Part shown: piece after piece, positions 16,629 through 25,222 of the stretch | How positions within the stretch are numbered: position 1 is the stretch's first letter | Layout of the letters: the number at the start of each line of letters is the position of its first letter | Assembly (NCBI GenBank): GCA_964555625.1 | Contig: CAZKTE010000001.1 | Coordinates: forward strand, 1 to 64,000 | Direction: 5' to 3' | From: CAZJKE01 sp964555625 | GTDB lineage: Bacteria; Planctomycetota; Phycisphaerae; Phycisphaerales; SM1A02 | DNA: 64,000 nt | The notes under the pieces: model-generated | The model's database searches: none | Seen by the model: the letters and a program-made list of their open reading frames with translations, nothing else | What the model was told of the DNA's origin: nothing | Position numbers and translations under genes: made by a program

Positions 16629-18032
16629 GTGAGCGAACACCTTGATGCAGTCCTGGATCGCATCGACGCGGATCTCGACGCGGCCATCGCCCGCCTGCAG
16701 GCGCTGCTTGCGATCCCGAGCATCAGCACCGATCCGGCCCACACGGAGGACGTCGCTCGATGCGCAGAGCACCTCGCCGAGGACCTGCAGTCGATGGGAA
16801 TGGAGGCCGCCGCCCACCAGACGCAGGGGCACCCCATGGTGCTCGCCCACGACGACTCGGCGGGGCCCGATGCGGCCCATGTGCTCTACTACGGCCACTA
16901 CGGCGTCCAACCCATCGAGCCCCTCGATGAGTGGACCGTCGAGCCCTTCGCCGGCACGATTGTCGAGGGCCCCGCTGGCCCGCGGATCGTCGCGCGGGGC
17001 GCAGCCGATGACAAGGGCCAGTTGATGACCTTCGTCGAGGCGATGCGGGCCTGGCGCAGCGTGCACGGATCGCTTCCGGTGCGCGTCACGATTCTCTGCG
17101 AGGGCGAGGAGGAGAGCGGCAGTCTCAGCCTCGATCCCTTTCTGAAGGAACATCGATCGGCGCTCTCTGCCGACACCTGCATCATCTGCGACTGCGGCAT
17201 GTGGGACGCCGACACCCCGGCGATCACCAGTTCGCTGCGAGGACTGGTCTACCTGGAGGCCACGCTGCATGGACCCCTTCACGACCTGCACAGCGGCATG
17301 TACGGCGGCGCCGTCGTCAATCCCGCCAACGCGCTCACCGAAATCCTCGGCCAGCTGCACGACGACCAGGGACGCGTGCAGATCGAGGGCTTCTACGACG
17401 ACGTACGCGTCGTGGACGAGGCCCAGGTCTCGCAGTGGAACGCCCTGGGCGACGCAGATGAGATGATCCTGCGCTCAAGCGGCAGCGGCGCCACCTTCGG
17501 CGAGGCGGGCTACTCGACGCTGGAACGCACCTGGGCACGGCCGACCTGTGACATCAACGGCCTCCTCGCCGGGTACATCGGCGCCGGGGCGAAGACAGTC
17601 ATCGGGGCCACCGCGTCGGTGAAGCTGAGTTGCCGCCTGGTGGCAGACCAGGACCCGGCGGCCATCGAGACGGCGCTCGTCGCGTTCCTGGAGACCCGCA
17701 CGCCACCGGCGTGCCGCTGGGAGATCATCCGCCACGGCGCATCCCCGGCCATCGCCGTGCCCACCGATTCGCCGTGGCTTGCCGCCGCCGCCGACGGGTT
17801 GACGGCGGCGTTCGGCACGAAGGCGGTCTGCATCGGCAGCGGTGGCTCGATTCCCGTCGCCGGGTCGTTCGCCGAGATCCTGGGCATCGACGCGATCCTC
17901 TTGGGGTTCTCACTTGAGGATGACCTGATCCACGCCCCCAACGAGAAATACGAGGTGAGGTCGTTCCGCGACGGCACCCGCGCGCAGGCGGCCATCATGG
18001 AGGCTCTTTCCGGCGTCGAGGTTCCCGCGTGA
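16629..18032 (+). CDS. M20-family dipeptidase with an altered H-x-D motif
   Basis: This cytosolic metallopeptidase (467 aa) is of the CNDP/DapE-related dipeptidase type. Present: the bridging Asp in GAADDKGQ, the Glu pair in CEGEEESGS, the next metal ligand in ICDCGMWDADTPAITSSLRG, the dimerisation-domain DLHSGMYGGAVVNPANAL, and the last His in IHAPNEKY. Oddity: the first motif, normally GHYDVQP, reads GHYGVQP. Gly92 (GGC at 16902-16904) replaces the Asp two residues after the ligand His, one base away from GAC. Activity is therefore uncertain. The GTG at 16629 is chosen for the Shine-Dalgarno GAAGGAG 6 nt upstream. A GTG at 16608 would overlap the previous gene. The next gene overlaps its stop (GTGA). 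Confidence 0.88.
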   Translation: MSEHLDAVLDRIDADLDAAIARLQALLAIPSISTDPAHTEDVARCAEHLAEDLQSMGMEAAAHQTQGHPMVLAHDDSAGPDAAHVLYYGHYGVQPIEPLDEWTVEPFAGTIVEGPAGPRIVARGAADDKGQLMTFVEAMRAWRSVHGSLPVRVTILCEGEEESGSLSLDPFLKEHRSALSADTCIICDCGMWDADTPAITSSLRGLVYLEATLHGPLHDLHSGMYGGAVVNPANALTEILGQLHDDQGRVQIEGFYDDVRVVDEAQVSQWNALGDADEMILRSSGSGATFGEAGYSTLERTWARPTCDINGLLAGYIGAGAKTVIGATASVKLSCRLVADQDPAAIETALVAFLETRTPPACRWEIIRHGASPAIAVPTDSPWLAAAADGLTAAFGTKAVCIGSGGSIPVAGSFAEILGIDAILLGFSLEDDLIHAPNEKYEVRSFRDGTRAQAAIMEALSGVEVPA

Positions 18033-20338
18033 CGGCCCTGCTCGCCGCGCTGCTGCTGCTTGCCCCCGGCGACGTAGACGTCACCGTCGACGCCATCGGC
18101 ATCGGAAACTCCTGGCGACCCGGGGATGTGACGGCAATGCACGTGACGGTGACCTCCGCGCTGCCTGCCCCTCAGGCAGCCTGGATCCAGTGGGAGGTCC
18201 CCGACGCCGATGGGGACATCGTCGAGTACGGCCGACCGATCACTCTGGCACCGGGGCGTGCCACGGCCACCTGGCTCTGGGCGCCCACACGCACCACCGA
18301 CGACCACCAGACCATCTGGATCCTGCGCGTGCGATCCTTCGGCGACGGCGTGGGCGGCGAGGACCTGGCGATCCAGCCAGTGGAGCCGGCGACCATCTCC
18401 ACGAATCTCATCGATGGCAGCGAGGGGCTCATTGCCGTCCTCGGCACCCGTCGCATGGGCCTCGACGCCTTCCAGCCAAGCGGCGTGGTCCTCACGCAAG
18501 GCGAGGCGTCCCGGATCGTCTCGGGCCTCGACGCGGAGGACATCCCCGACCTGTGGCCTGCTCTGGGGCCGCTGCAGGCCCTGATCTGGGCCGACGCGCC
18601 CCCGGAGCTCGATCGGCGTCAGGCCAGCGCGTTGCTGACCTGGGTCCGCCATGGCGGACACCTGGTCATCATCCTCCCGGGCATCGCAAACCCTTGGGAG
18701 GTCGGCAGCGAGGAGGGGCCACTGCGCGAGGTGCTGGTGGGGCTGGCGGCTACGCCCGGCACGGCGACGCTGGGTGATGTGCGAGGCCTGCTTGGTCGCT
18801 CCGGGCGCGTACCGGCGATCCCCGTCTCGATGCATGTGCTCTCGCCGGCCGTCGGAGACTGGGGCGGCGACCTGCAGCCGATCCTGACGATGGCCGACGG
18901 ACGCGTCGTGGCCGCCGAGCGGCGGTGGGGATACGGAGCCGTCACCATCGTGGGGATCGATCTGGCCGACGGACGGCTGGCCTCCCTGGGTCTGCCAGAG
19001 GCCGACATCTTCTGGAATCGCATTCTTGGACGACGCGCCGACACGCCCTCGCCGACGGCCATGGCGGAGGCCGACGCAGAGCACTATCTCAATGCCGATG
19101 CACCCCGAACCATCACGCTGCGCGGTGGCCACATGGCCGCGGCGATCGTGGCGATGTCCGCGGCCGCCAGCGGCCGCGTGGCCCTGGTGCTGCTGGTGCT
19201 GATTGCGTACTGGCTAATCGCGGGGCCAGTTGGATTCCTGCTGCTGAAGCGTCGCCGCCTGTCGCACTGGTCATGGGCGTGGTTCGTGGCGAGCGCGGCG
19301 ATCTTCGCCGCCGGCACCTGGGGTCTGGCCGCCTTCACCACGTCCACCCGCCAGCCCCTGCGACATGTCACCGTGCTCGACCACATCTACGGCGCGGAGA
19401 CGCAGCGGATCTTCGGCTGGTTTTCGGCCTTCCTGCCCGGCTACGGAACGCGGACTATCAGCGCCGGGGGCGTCGAGGACGACGTGCTGCTACTGCCATG
19501 GACGCCACCGGGGGGCACCAGCGCGCCATTCGCCGACACGCGGCGACTGGTCGTCGCCATCGACCAACCCCCCTCCTCCATCACCATGCCGTCGCGGGCC
19601 ACCACTGCAACCTTCACATTCGACGCGCTCGGTGGAGTCGATCAGGACCGTGCCGGGGACCTCATTCGCATCGACCCGGCGGATCCTCCCGCGGTGCGAG
19701 AGAGTGGGGGAACATGGCGGGGACTGACCGGCGCGCTGCTCAATCGACTGCCCGCTGCGCTCCAGGACGTGTCGATCCTGTGGGTGACCAACGGCGCGTT
19801 GCAGCGACCGCGGCTGTTCGTCGATGATGGCAAGCGGAAGTCCTGGGTGCGTCGGGACGAGTCGGGCCGCACACTCAACCGCGCATACATGTGGCGCATG
19901 GCCCGCTGGGAACCTGACGATCGCCTCCACCTGGGCCTGCTGGACACCAGCGAGCAGGGTGCTTCGCTGGAGGTCGCGCTGGCCAATCGCTACGTGCCGC
20001 GCAACAACTGGGACCGTTACGACGATCGACCGGTCCCCGATGGCGAGTGGCGGCGGCGCATGGAGATGCTCGCCTTCTACGGGCACCTTCCGCCCCCGAC
20101 CTGGCTCAAGGCGCCCGATGACCCCCAGGCGACTCCTTCCGGCCGCGTGCTTCGAGTCGACGCCCGCACGATGGACCTGGCGCGGTGGTTCGGCCGGCCA
20201 TGCATCATCGTCACCGGCTTCGTGCCCGATGCGGAGATTCCCCTTCCCATCACGGTCGACGACCGCGAGCCGGTCGCCTCCACGGGTACCGTGATGGTGC
20301 GGTGGATCTACCCCCTTGATACGATCGCCACGCCGTGA
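18029..20338 (+). CDS. Large membrane protein with glutamine-amidotransferase-like N-terminal region
   Basis: The product is 769 aa. The first helix (MTALLAALLLLAPG) could be a signal or anchor. Residues 30-350 are extracytoplasmic-looking beta-rich sequence that includes a flavodoxin/GATase-like portion (LLTWVRHGGHLVIILPG, WGYGAVTIVGIDLAD). Two membrane helices follow near 385-410 (VALVLLVLIAYWLIAGPVGFLLLKRR) and 415-440, then a second soluble half. The sequence YWLIAGPVGFLLLKRR recalls membrane proteins found beside ABC ATPases in planctomycetes and other bacteria. It overlaps its neighbours by GTGA at both ends: the M20 gene upstream and the ABC ATPase downstream. The close coupling suggests that it works with the ATPase, perhaps as the membrane partner. 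No catalytic Cys-His-Glu triad was identified. Confidence 0.65.
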   Translation: MTALLAALLLLAPGDVDVTVDAIGIGNSWRPGDVTAMHVTVTSALPAPQAAWIQWEVPDADGDIVEYGRPITLAPGRATATWLWAPTRTTDDHQTIWILRVRSFGDGVGGEDLAIQPVEPATISTNLIDGSEGLIAVLGTRRMGLDAFQPSGVVLTQGEASRIVSGLDAEDIPDLWPALGPLQALIWADAPPELDRRQASALLTWVRHGGHLVIILPGIANPWEVGSEEGPLREVLVGLAATPGTATLGDVRGLLGRSGRVPAIPVSMHVLSPAVGDWGGDLQPILTMADGRVVAAERRWGYGAVTIVGIDLADGRLASLGLPEADIFWNRILGRRADTPSPTAMAEADAEHYLNADAPRTITLRGGHMAAAIVAMSAAASGRVALVLLVLIAYWLIAGPVGFLLLKRRRLSHWSWAWFVASAAIFAAGTWGLAAFTTSTRQPLRHVTVLDHIYGAETQRIFGWFSAFLPGYGTRTISAGGVEDDVLLLPWTPPGGTSAPFADTRRLVVAIDQPPSSITMPSRATTATFTFDALGGVDQDRAGDLIRIDPADPPAVRESGGTWRGLTGALLNRLPAALQDVSILWVTNGALQRPRLFVDDGKRKSWVRRDESGRTLNRAYMWRMARWEPDDRLHLGLLDTSEQGASLEVALANRYVPRNNWDRYDDRPVPDGEWRRRMEMLAFYGHLPPPTWLKAPDDPQATPSGRVLRVDARTMDLARWFGRPCIIVTGFVPDAEIPLPITVDDREPVASTGTVMVRWIYPLDTIATP

Positions 20339-21276
20339 TTCGCACGATCAACCTCACCCGCAAGTATGGCGACATCGTCGCCCTCGACAACCTCAACCTT
20401 GAGATCGAGGCGGGCGAGTGCTACGGATTCATCGGCCCAAACGGCGCGGGAAAGACCACGACCATCAAGATCCTCGCCACGCTGCTCAAGCCGACCTGGG
20501 GCGAGGCACGCATCGACGGCAAGGTCGTCGGGTACCAGAATCCAGAGATCCGCCCGATCATCGGCTACGTGCCGGACTTCATGGGCTCCTACGACGACAT
20601 GGTCGTCACCGAGTACCTCGAGTTCTTCGCCGCCTGCTACGGCCTCAGTGGCGACGATCGCAAGCGGGCAGTCGGCGACGTATTGGAGCTCACAGAACTC
20701 AATTACAAGGCCAGCGCGGAGATCGCCGGCCTCAGCCGCGGCATGAGCCAGCGGTTGTCAATTGCGCGCGTGCTGCTCCACGACCCACAGGTGCTACTGC
20801 TCGATGAACCTGCCTCGGGCCTTGATCCGCGGGCGCGCATCGAGATCCGCGAGCTGCTGCGCGAACTCCATCGCATGGGCAAGACGATCCTGATCAGTTC
20901 CCACATTCTCCACGAGCTCGCCGAGCTCTGCACAAGCGTGGGCATCATCGAGCAGGGGAAGTTGTTGTTCAGCGGTCCAGTCGAGGAGATTCTCGCCAAG
21001 GCAAAGGTCGGCCAGGTCGTCCAGATGGAGGTGACGGAGCGATCCGAGGAGGCAGCGCAACTGCTGCGGGGCGTCGAGGGCATCCGCAGCGTGGACGTCG
21101 TGGAGAATGGCGGTCGATCCCGCATCGACGTCACGCTGAACCCGGGCGGCGGCGTCCCCGTGTCTGAACTCCCAAACCGGCTCATTGCGCGTGGATTTCG
21201 GATCGAGTCGATGCAGGGCGAGCAGGTGAACCTCGAGACCGCGTTCATGCGCCTGACGCGCGGCCTCGTGAGTTGA
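20335..21276 (+). CDS. ABC transporter ATP-binding protein
   Basis: This 313-residue ATPase subunit has Walker A GPNGAGKTTT (34-43), the Q-loop region around YVPDFMGSYDDMVV, signature LSRGMSQRLSIAR, Walker B LLLDEPASGLDP and switch SSHIL. It is of the CcmA/NatA/GldA export type with a C-terminal extension of about 75 residues, as in drug or gliding-type exporters. The GTG start overlaps the stop of the 769-residue membrane protein. No ordinary ABC-2 permease gene lies next to it, because nadK follows after 28 nt on its own promoter. The membrane protein upstream or a permease elsewhere must complete the transporter. The substrate is unknown. Confidence 0.9.
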   Translation: MIRTINLTRKYGDIVALDNLNLEIEAGECYGFIGPNGAGKTTTIKILATLLKPTWGEARIDGKVVGYQNPEIRPIIGYVPDFMGSYDDMVVTEYLEFFAACYGLSGDDRKRAVGDVLELTELNYKASAEIAGLSRGMSQRLSIARVLLHDPQVLLLDEPASGLDPRARIEIRELLRELHRMGKTILISSHILHELAELCTSVGIIEQGKLLFSGPVEEILAKAKVGQVVQMEVTERSEEAAQLLRGVEGIRSVDVVENGGRSRIDVTLNPGGGVPVSELPNRLIARGFRIESMQGEQVNLETAFMRLTRGLVS

Positions 21277-21291
21277 GGGCGTTCCTGCTCG

Positions 21292-21297
21292 TACAAT
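21292..21297 (+). promoter_or_regulatory. Candidate -10 element (TACAAT) for leaderless nadK
   Basis: TACAAT ends 7 nt before the nadK ATG and differs from TATAAT at one position. It is the best-formed example of the TANNNT-near-start pattern in this window. Confidence 0.55.
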
Positions 21298-21304
21298 CCG
21301 CGAC

Positions 21305-22147
21305 ATGTCCCACCGGAAGGTGATCCTGCTTGCAGACCGCCAGAACAGCGATGTCGCGGCGATCGCAGATCGACTCATCGAGGGCCTCGCCGATGTCGCT
21401 CAGATCGTCGCCGAAGTCGCCGCGATTGACGATCCCATCGAGGATTGCGGCGACGTGGACCTGGCCATCGCCATCGGCGGCGACGGCACGCTCATCAGCC
21501 AGGCGGTCCGACTGCTGCCCCACGGGATCCCCCTCGTGGGAGTCAACAGCGGACGACTGGGCTTCCTGGCGGAATTCGACGCCGACTCGCTCCTGGAGCA
21601 CCGCCAGGCAGTCCTCGGGGGCGCTCCGTTGACCATCGACGTACTGCTGCTGGCAGTCGACGCAGGCGCGGGGCGGACATTCACGGCCATGAACGAGGCT
21701 CTGGTGACCGCTGGCGACCCGTTTCGCATCCTGGAACTGGCCTTGGGCATCGATGGCGTTGAGGCCCCGGTCCTGCGAGGGGACGGCGTGATCGTGGCAA
21801 GTCCCATCGGCTCGACGGCGCACAGCGTCTCGGCAGGTGGCCCGATCGTCGACCCGGCCGCAGATGCCATTGTCGTGACGCCCGTCGCCGCCCACTCGCT
21901 GGCGGCACGGCCGATCGTGCTCGACGGGTCCACGACCCTTGAACTGCATGTTCGGTCGTCCAACGAGGGCACCGCCCTGGTCGTCGACGGTCGCCGTCGC
22001 TGCACCCTCGCGGAGGGCGACGTCGTCCGAATCACTCGAGAAGCGCGTACCCTCTCGCTGGTGTTGAATCCCACCACGACTTGGTGGAAGATCCTCACCG
22101 ACAAACTCCACTGGGCTGCACCCCCGGGGGAGACCAACGGATCATGA
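21305..22147 (+). CDS. nadK: NAD kinase
   Basis: NadK (280 aa) phosphorylates NAD to NADP. Diagnostic sites are GGDGT (58-62), NSGRLGFLAEF, the NAD-binding NEALV with the following loop, and SPIGSTAHSVSAGGPIV. Length is typical of bacterial NadK. TACAAT 7 nt before the ATG, with no Shine-Dalgarno, suggests a leaderless mRNA. The next gene, serS, overlaps its stop (ATGA), and tilS overlaps serS, so this is the first gene of a coupled three-gene operon. Confidence 0.95.
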   Translation: MSHRKVILLADRQNSDVAAIADRLIEGLADVAQIVAEVAAIDDPIEDCGDVDLAIAIGGDGTLISQAVRLLPHGIPLVGVNSGRLGFLAEFDADSLLEHRQAVLGGAPLTIDVLLLAVDAGAGRTFTAMNEALVTAGDPFRILELALGIDGVEAPVLRGDGVIVASPIGSTAHSVSAGGPIVDPAADAIVVTPVAAHSLAARPIVLDGSTTLELHVRSSNEGTALVVDGRRRCTLAEGDVVRITREARTLSLVLNPTTTWWKILTDKLHWAAPPGETNGS

Positions 22148-23535
22148 TCGACCTCAAGCAACTTCGCGACGATCCCCAGCGATTCATCGACGGCGCCGCC
22201 GTCAAGTGCATCGCCGTGGACATCCCCGCGGCGCTCGCGCTCGACGAACAGCGACGCGCACTGACCAGGGAGCGCGAGGAGCTGCGCGCAGAGCAGAAGA
22301 CCCTGGGAAAGGAGTCGGGCCCGCGAATCGGCGCGCTCAAGAAGCAGCTCTCCAATGGAGAGGATGCCGCGGCGACGACCGAGCTGATGGAGCTCGAGGC
22401 GCGACCCGCAGAACTCAAGTCGCGCATCCAGGCGCTTGACGAGTCCATCGCAGTAATCGACCCGGACCTCGACGCGCTGCTGCTTGCGATCCCACAACCT
22501 CCAGACGACGATGTGCCCCGCGGCGGCGGCGCCGACGAAAATGTCCCACTGCGCACATGGAGTCCCGACGGCTGGGACGAGAGTCGCTCGTTCGCGGAGA
22601 ACCGCGGATTTGCGCCCCGCACCCACCTTGAGCTCTCAGAGCACCTGGGGCTCGTGGAATTCGAGCGGGCAGTGGCCATCGCCGGGACTCGTCACTATGC
22701 CTTGCGTGGGGACGGGATGCTGCTGCACCGAGCGGTCCTGAAGATGGCCTTCGACCACATTGTCCTCAAGCATGGCTTCACGCCCATGTCGGTCCCCGTC
22801 GTCGTGCGCGAGGAGTGCATGGTGGGCACGGGGTTCTTCCCGGGCGGCCGCGACCAGGCGTACCACATCGAGGAGACCTCCAGGGGCGCAGGACACGACC
22901 TCTACCTCGCCGGGACCGGCGAGGTGGGCCTGATGGGCCTCCACGCCGAGGAGATGCTCGACGAGGCGGACCTTCCGCTGAAGTACGCGACGGTCTCGAC
23001 CTGCTTTCGACGAGAAGCGGGCGCCGCTGGCCGCGACACCGCCGGCCTCTTCCGCATTCACCAGTTCGAGAAGGTCGAGCAGGTCGTCATCTGCAGGGCC
23101 GACGAGGCCGAGAGCCGCAGGTGGCATGAGACCATGCTCTCGATCGTCGAGGAGCTCCTGGTGGACCTCGAACTCCCCTATCGCCTGCTGCAATGCTGCA
23201 GCGGCGACCTTGGTCCCAAGAACGCCGACATGATCGACATCGAGTGCTGGATGCCCGGCCGCGGCGAACTTGACGGCGACGGGCGGCCGATGGGGGACTG
23301 GGGCGAGACCCACTCCGCCTCGCGGCTCTACGACTACCAGTGTCGTCGCCTGAACCTTCGCTACCGCGACGGCAAGACCAACGTGCACTGTCACTCCCTG
23401 AACAACACCGTCCTTGCCAGCCCGCGGATCCTCGTCGCGCTCCTGGAGATGCACCAGCAGGAGGACGGCAGCGTGCGCGTGCCGCCCGCCCTGGCTGCCG
23501 TTCTGGGCAAGGACCGCATTACCCCCTCCCCGTGA
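22144..23535 (+). CDS. serS: Seryl-tRNA synthetase
   Basis: SerRS (463 aa) charges tRNA-Ser. The N-terminal coiled-coil arm (about 30-110) grips the long variable arm of the tRNA. The catalytic core has motif 2 TCFRREAGAAGRDTAGLFR and motif 3 with LASPRILVALLEMHQQEDGSV. The usual serine-site sequence around motif 3 is slightly altered (HSLNNTVLASPR rather than HTLNGSGLAVGR), as in some divergent bacterial SerRS. The ATG at 22144 overlaps the nadK stop. A longer in-frame extension upstream lies inside nadK and was rejected. Confidence 0.95.
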   Translation: MIDLKQLRDDPQRFIDGAAVKCIAVDIPAALALDEQRRALTREREELRAEQKTLGKESGPRIGALKKQLSNGEDAAATTELMELEARPAELKSRIQALDESIAVIDPDLDALLLAIPQPPDDDVPRGGGADENVPLRTWSPDGWDESRSFAENRGFAPRTHLELSEHLGLVEFERAVAIAGTRHYALRGDGMLLHRAVLKMAFDHIVLKHGFTPMSVPVVVREECMVGTGFFPGGRDQAYHIEETSRGAGHDLYLAGTGEVGLMGLHAEEMLDEADLPLKYATVSTCFRREAGAAGRDTAGLFRIHQFEKVEQVVICRADEAESRRWHETMLSIVEELLVDLELPYRLLQCCSGDLGPKNADMIDIECWMPGRGELDGDGRPMGDWGETHSASRLYDYQCRRLNLRYRDGKTNVHCHSLNNTVLASPRILVALLEMHQQEDGSVRVPPALAAVLGKDRITPSP

Positions 23536-24488
23536 ACCGCGACGCCCTGCCCATAGCGCTACGACGTCATGCGCTGGTCGCCCAGGTCCGCGCCGCGCTG
23601 CCGGAGTCGGGCGTGCTGGTTGCCATCAGTGGCGGATCTGACTCGACTGCGCTGCTGCTGCTGAGCTGCGCGGTCGCCGCGCAGCGATCGGCGACGCACT
23701 TCACGGTAGCCGCGGCCCATGTCAACCATGGCCTGCGAATCGAGTCGGACTCCGAGCAGGCGCATGTTGAGTCTCTCTGCGAGACACTCGACATCCCCTG
23801 CCGAAGCGTGAAACTCTCACTCGGGTCCAGGTCTGCGGCCGCTGCGCGCGATGCTCGCTACGAGGCACTGCGCGCAACGGCCGCGGACCTGGGACTTGCG
23901 GCAATCGCCACCGCCCACCACGCACGTGACCAGCTCGAGACGATGCTGATGGCGCTCTGTCGCGGCGGCGGACCGCGGCGCCTGGCGGGCATGCCCGCGA
24001 CGCGTCCCATCGGCGATGGCATTGCGCTGCATCGGCCGCTGCTTGATGTGGATCCCGAGGCGCTGCAGGAGGTCTGCCAGCGAGCTAAGGCCACCTGGTG
24101 CAGCGACCCGACCAACGAGGACCAGCGAACACCGCGAGGGCGGCTTCGGGCAACCGTGCTGCCGATCCTCGAGGAACTCTGGCCGCGGAGCGCCGCACAC
24201 GCGGCGCACGCGGCCACGACGCTGCACGCCGCCGCCGACGCACTGGAGGCGATCACCGAGGATGCACCAGGGAGCAATTCGAGTTGGCCGCGCGCCGACC
24301 TGAAACACCTGCCGGTGCCCTTGGTGGCGGCCGTCCTGCACCGGGCAGTCGGGCCCGAAGCGTCGTTTGCAGCGCTGTCGGCGGTCGCCGAGGCAGTCGT
24401 CGATGATCAGCGGCATCCGCGGCACTTTGACCTGCCCGGCGGGCAGGTGGCCGTTACGGCTCGCGACGTGGCGTTCTCTCAGCAGTAG
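23532..24488 (+). CDS. tilS: tRNA(Ile)-lysidine synthase
   Basis: TilS (318 aa) attaches lysine to C34 of the CAU-anticodon tRNA-Ile so that it reads AUA. The PP-loop SGGSDS is at 33-38. Other family segments include HVNHGLR and HHARDQLETMLMALCRGGGPRRLAGM, followed by RPLLDV and a short tRNA-binding region. It is the short form, without the full C-terminal domains of the E. coli enzyme. The GTG start overlaps the serS stop (GTGA). The 3' end overlaps the convergent dapF by 10 nt. Confidence 0.9.
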   Translation: MNRDALPIALRRHALVAQVRAALPESGVLVAISGGSDSTALLLLSCAVAAQRSATHFTVAAAHVNHGLRIESDSEQAHVESLCETLDIPCRSVKLSLGSRSAAAARDARYEALRATAADLGLAAIATAHHARDQLETMLMALCRGGGPRRLAGMPATRPIGDGIALHRPLLDVDPEALQEVCQRAKATWCSDPTNEDQRTPRGRLRATVLPILEELWPRSAAHAAHAATTLHAAADALEAITEDAPGSNSSWPRADLKHLPVPLVAAVLHRAVGPEASFAALSAVAEAVVDDQRHPRHFDLPGGQVAVTARDVAFSQQ

Positions 24489-25222
24489 GCGGCCGGGCCG
24501 GTCACAAGGACCTGGCCCTCATCACCAAAGCAACACATCAGCGTGCCTCCCTCGCAGGCGATCTCCAGGGGTGCATCGGCTAGGCCGGCCTCGGTCAACG
24601 CCGCCAGGACCGCCGCGCACCCGGTGCCGGAGGCGGCAGTCGCGCCGACGCCGCGCTCCCAGGTCGCGACGCTGCAGCAGCAGCGCCCGTCCATCGCCGC
24701 GGCGTGAAAATTGATGCCCTCACTGAAGGCCTCGTGGTCCGCGATGCGTGGGCCCAGTGCATCGCGGGCCGATCGCACGTCAGTGTCCACGACGACCACG
24801 GCGTGCGGGTTTCCCATGGACACCAGGTGAAGCGGCGGCAGATCGCCAAGCAGCGTCGCGTCGATGCCGCAGGAATCGGCCCCGAGTTTCGGCACTCCAA
24901 GATCGGTCTCGACCCGTCCCTCGCCAAGGACGCGGCAGATGCAGATGCGCAGCGGCGTGGCGATGCGGATCACGGGTCCCTCGACGAGGCCGGCGTGCAT
25001 CGCGTGCATCGCGATGCAGCGAAGTCCGTTTCCACACTGCTGCGCCTCGCTGCCGTCGCGATTGATGATGCGCATCGCAAGGTCCGCCTCGTCGCCCTCG
25101 CAGGTGGTCACCAGCAGCAGGCCATCCTCGCCAGCGAGACAGGAGATGTCGGCGTCGGCGTCGATGCGCACCAGAAAGGTGTTTCCCGCCCCGTGCATGC
25201 GGACGGCCGCATCGGTTGTCAT
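24479..25222 (-). CDS. dapF: Diaminopimelate epimerase homologue lacking the second catalytic cysteine
   Basis: DapF interconverts L,L- and meso-diaminopimelate for lysine and peptidoglycan synthesis, using two cysteines. This 247-residue protein keeps the family frame: MHGAGNTF at 9-16, the first catalytic cysteine in QQCGNGLRC (Cys63), SMGNPHAVV and ERGVGAT. At the second site, however, it reads AASGTGC where the family has ACGTGA. Ser198 (TCC, minus strand 24631-24629) stands where the second cysteine should be, and the usual GET is GAT. A cysteine occurs four residues later (Cys202) but is out of place. It may be an epimerase with altered mechanism, a paralogue with another substrate, or inactive. 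The start overlaps the stop of the unknown gene upstream, so the two are coupled. Confidence 0.82.
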   Translation of the reverse strand: MTTDAAVRMHGAGNTFLVRIDADADISCLAGEDGLLLVTTCEGDEADLAMRIINRDGSEAQQCGNGLRCIAMHAMHAGLVEGPVIRIATPLRICICRVLGEGRVETDLGVPKLGADSCGIDATLLGDLPPLHLVSMGNPHAVVVVDTDVRSARDALGPRIADHEAFSEGINFHAAAMDGRCCCSVATWERGVGATAASGTGCAAVLAALTEAGLADAPLEIACEGGTLMCCFGDEGQVLVTGPAAYC

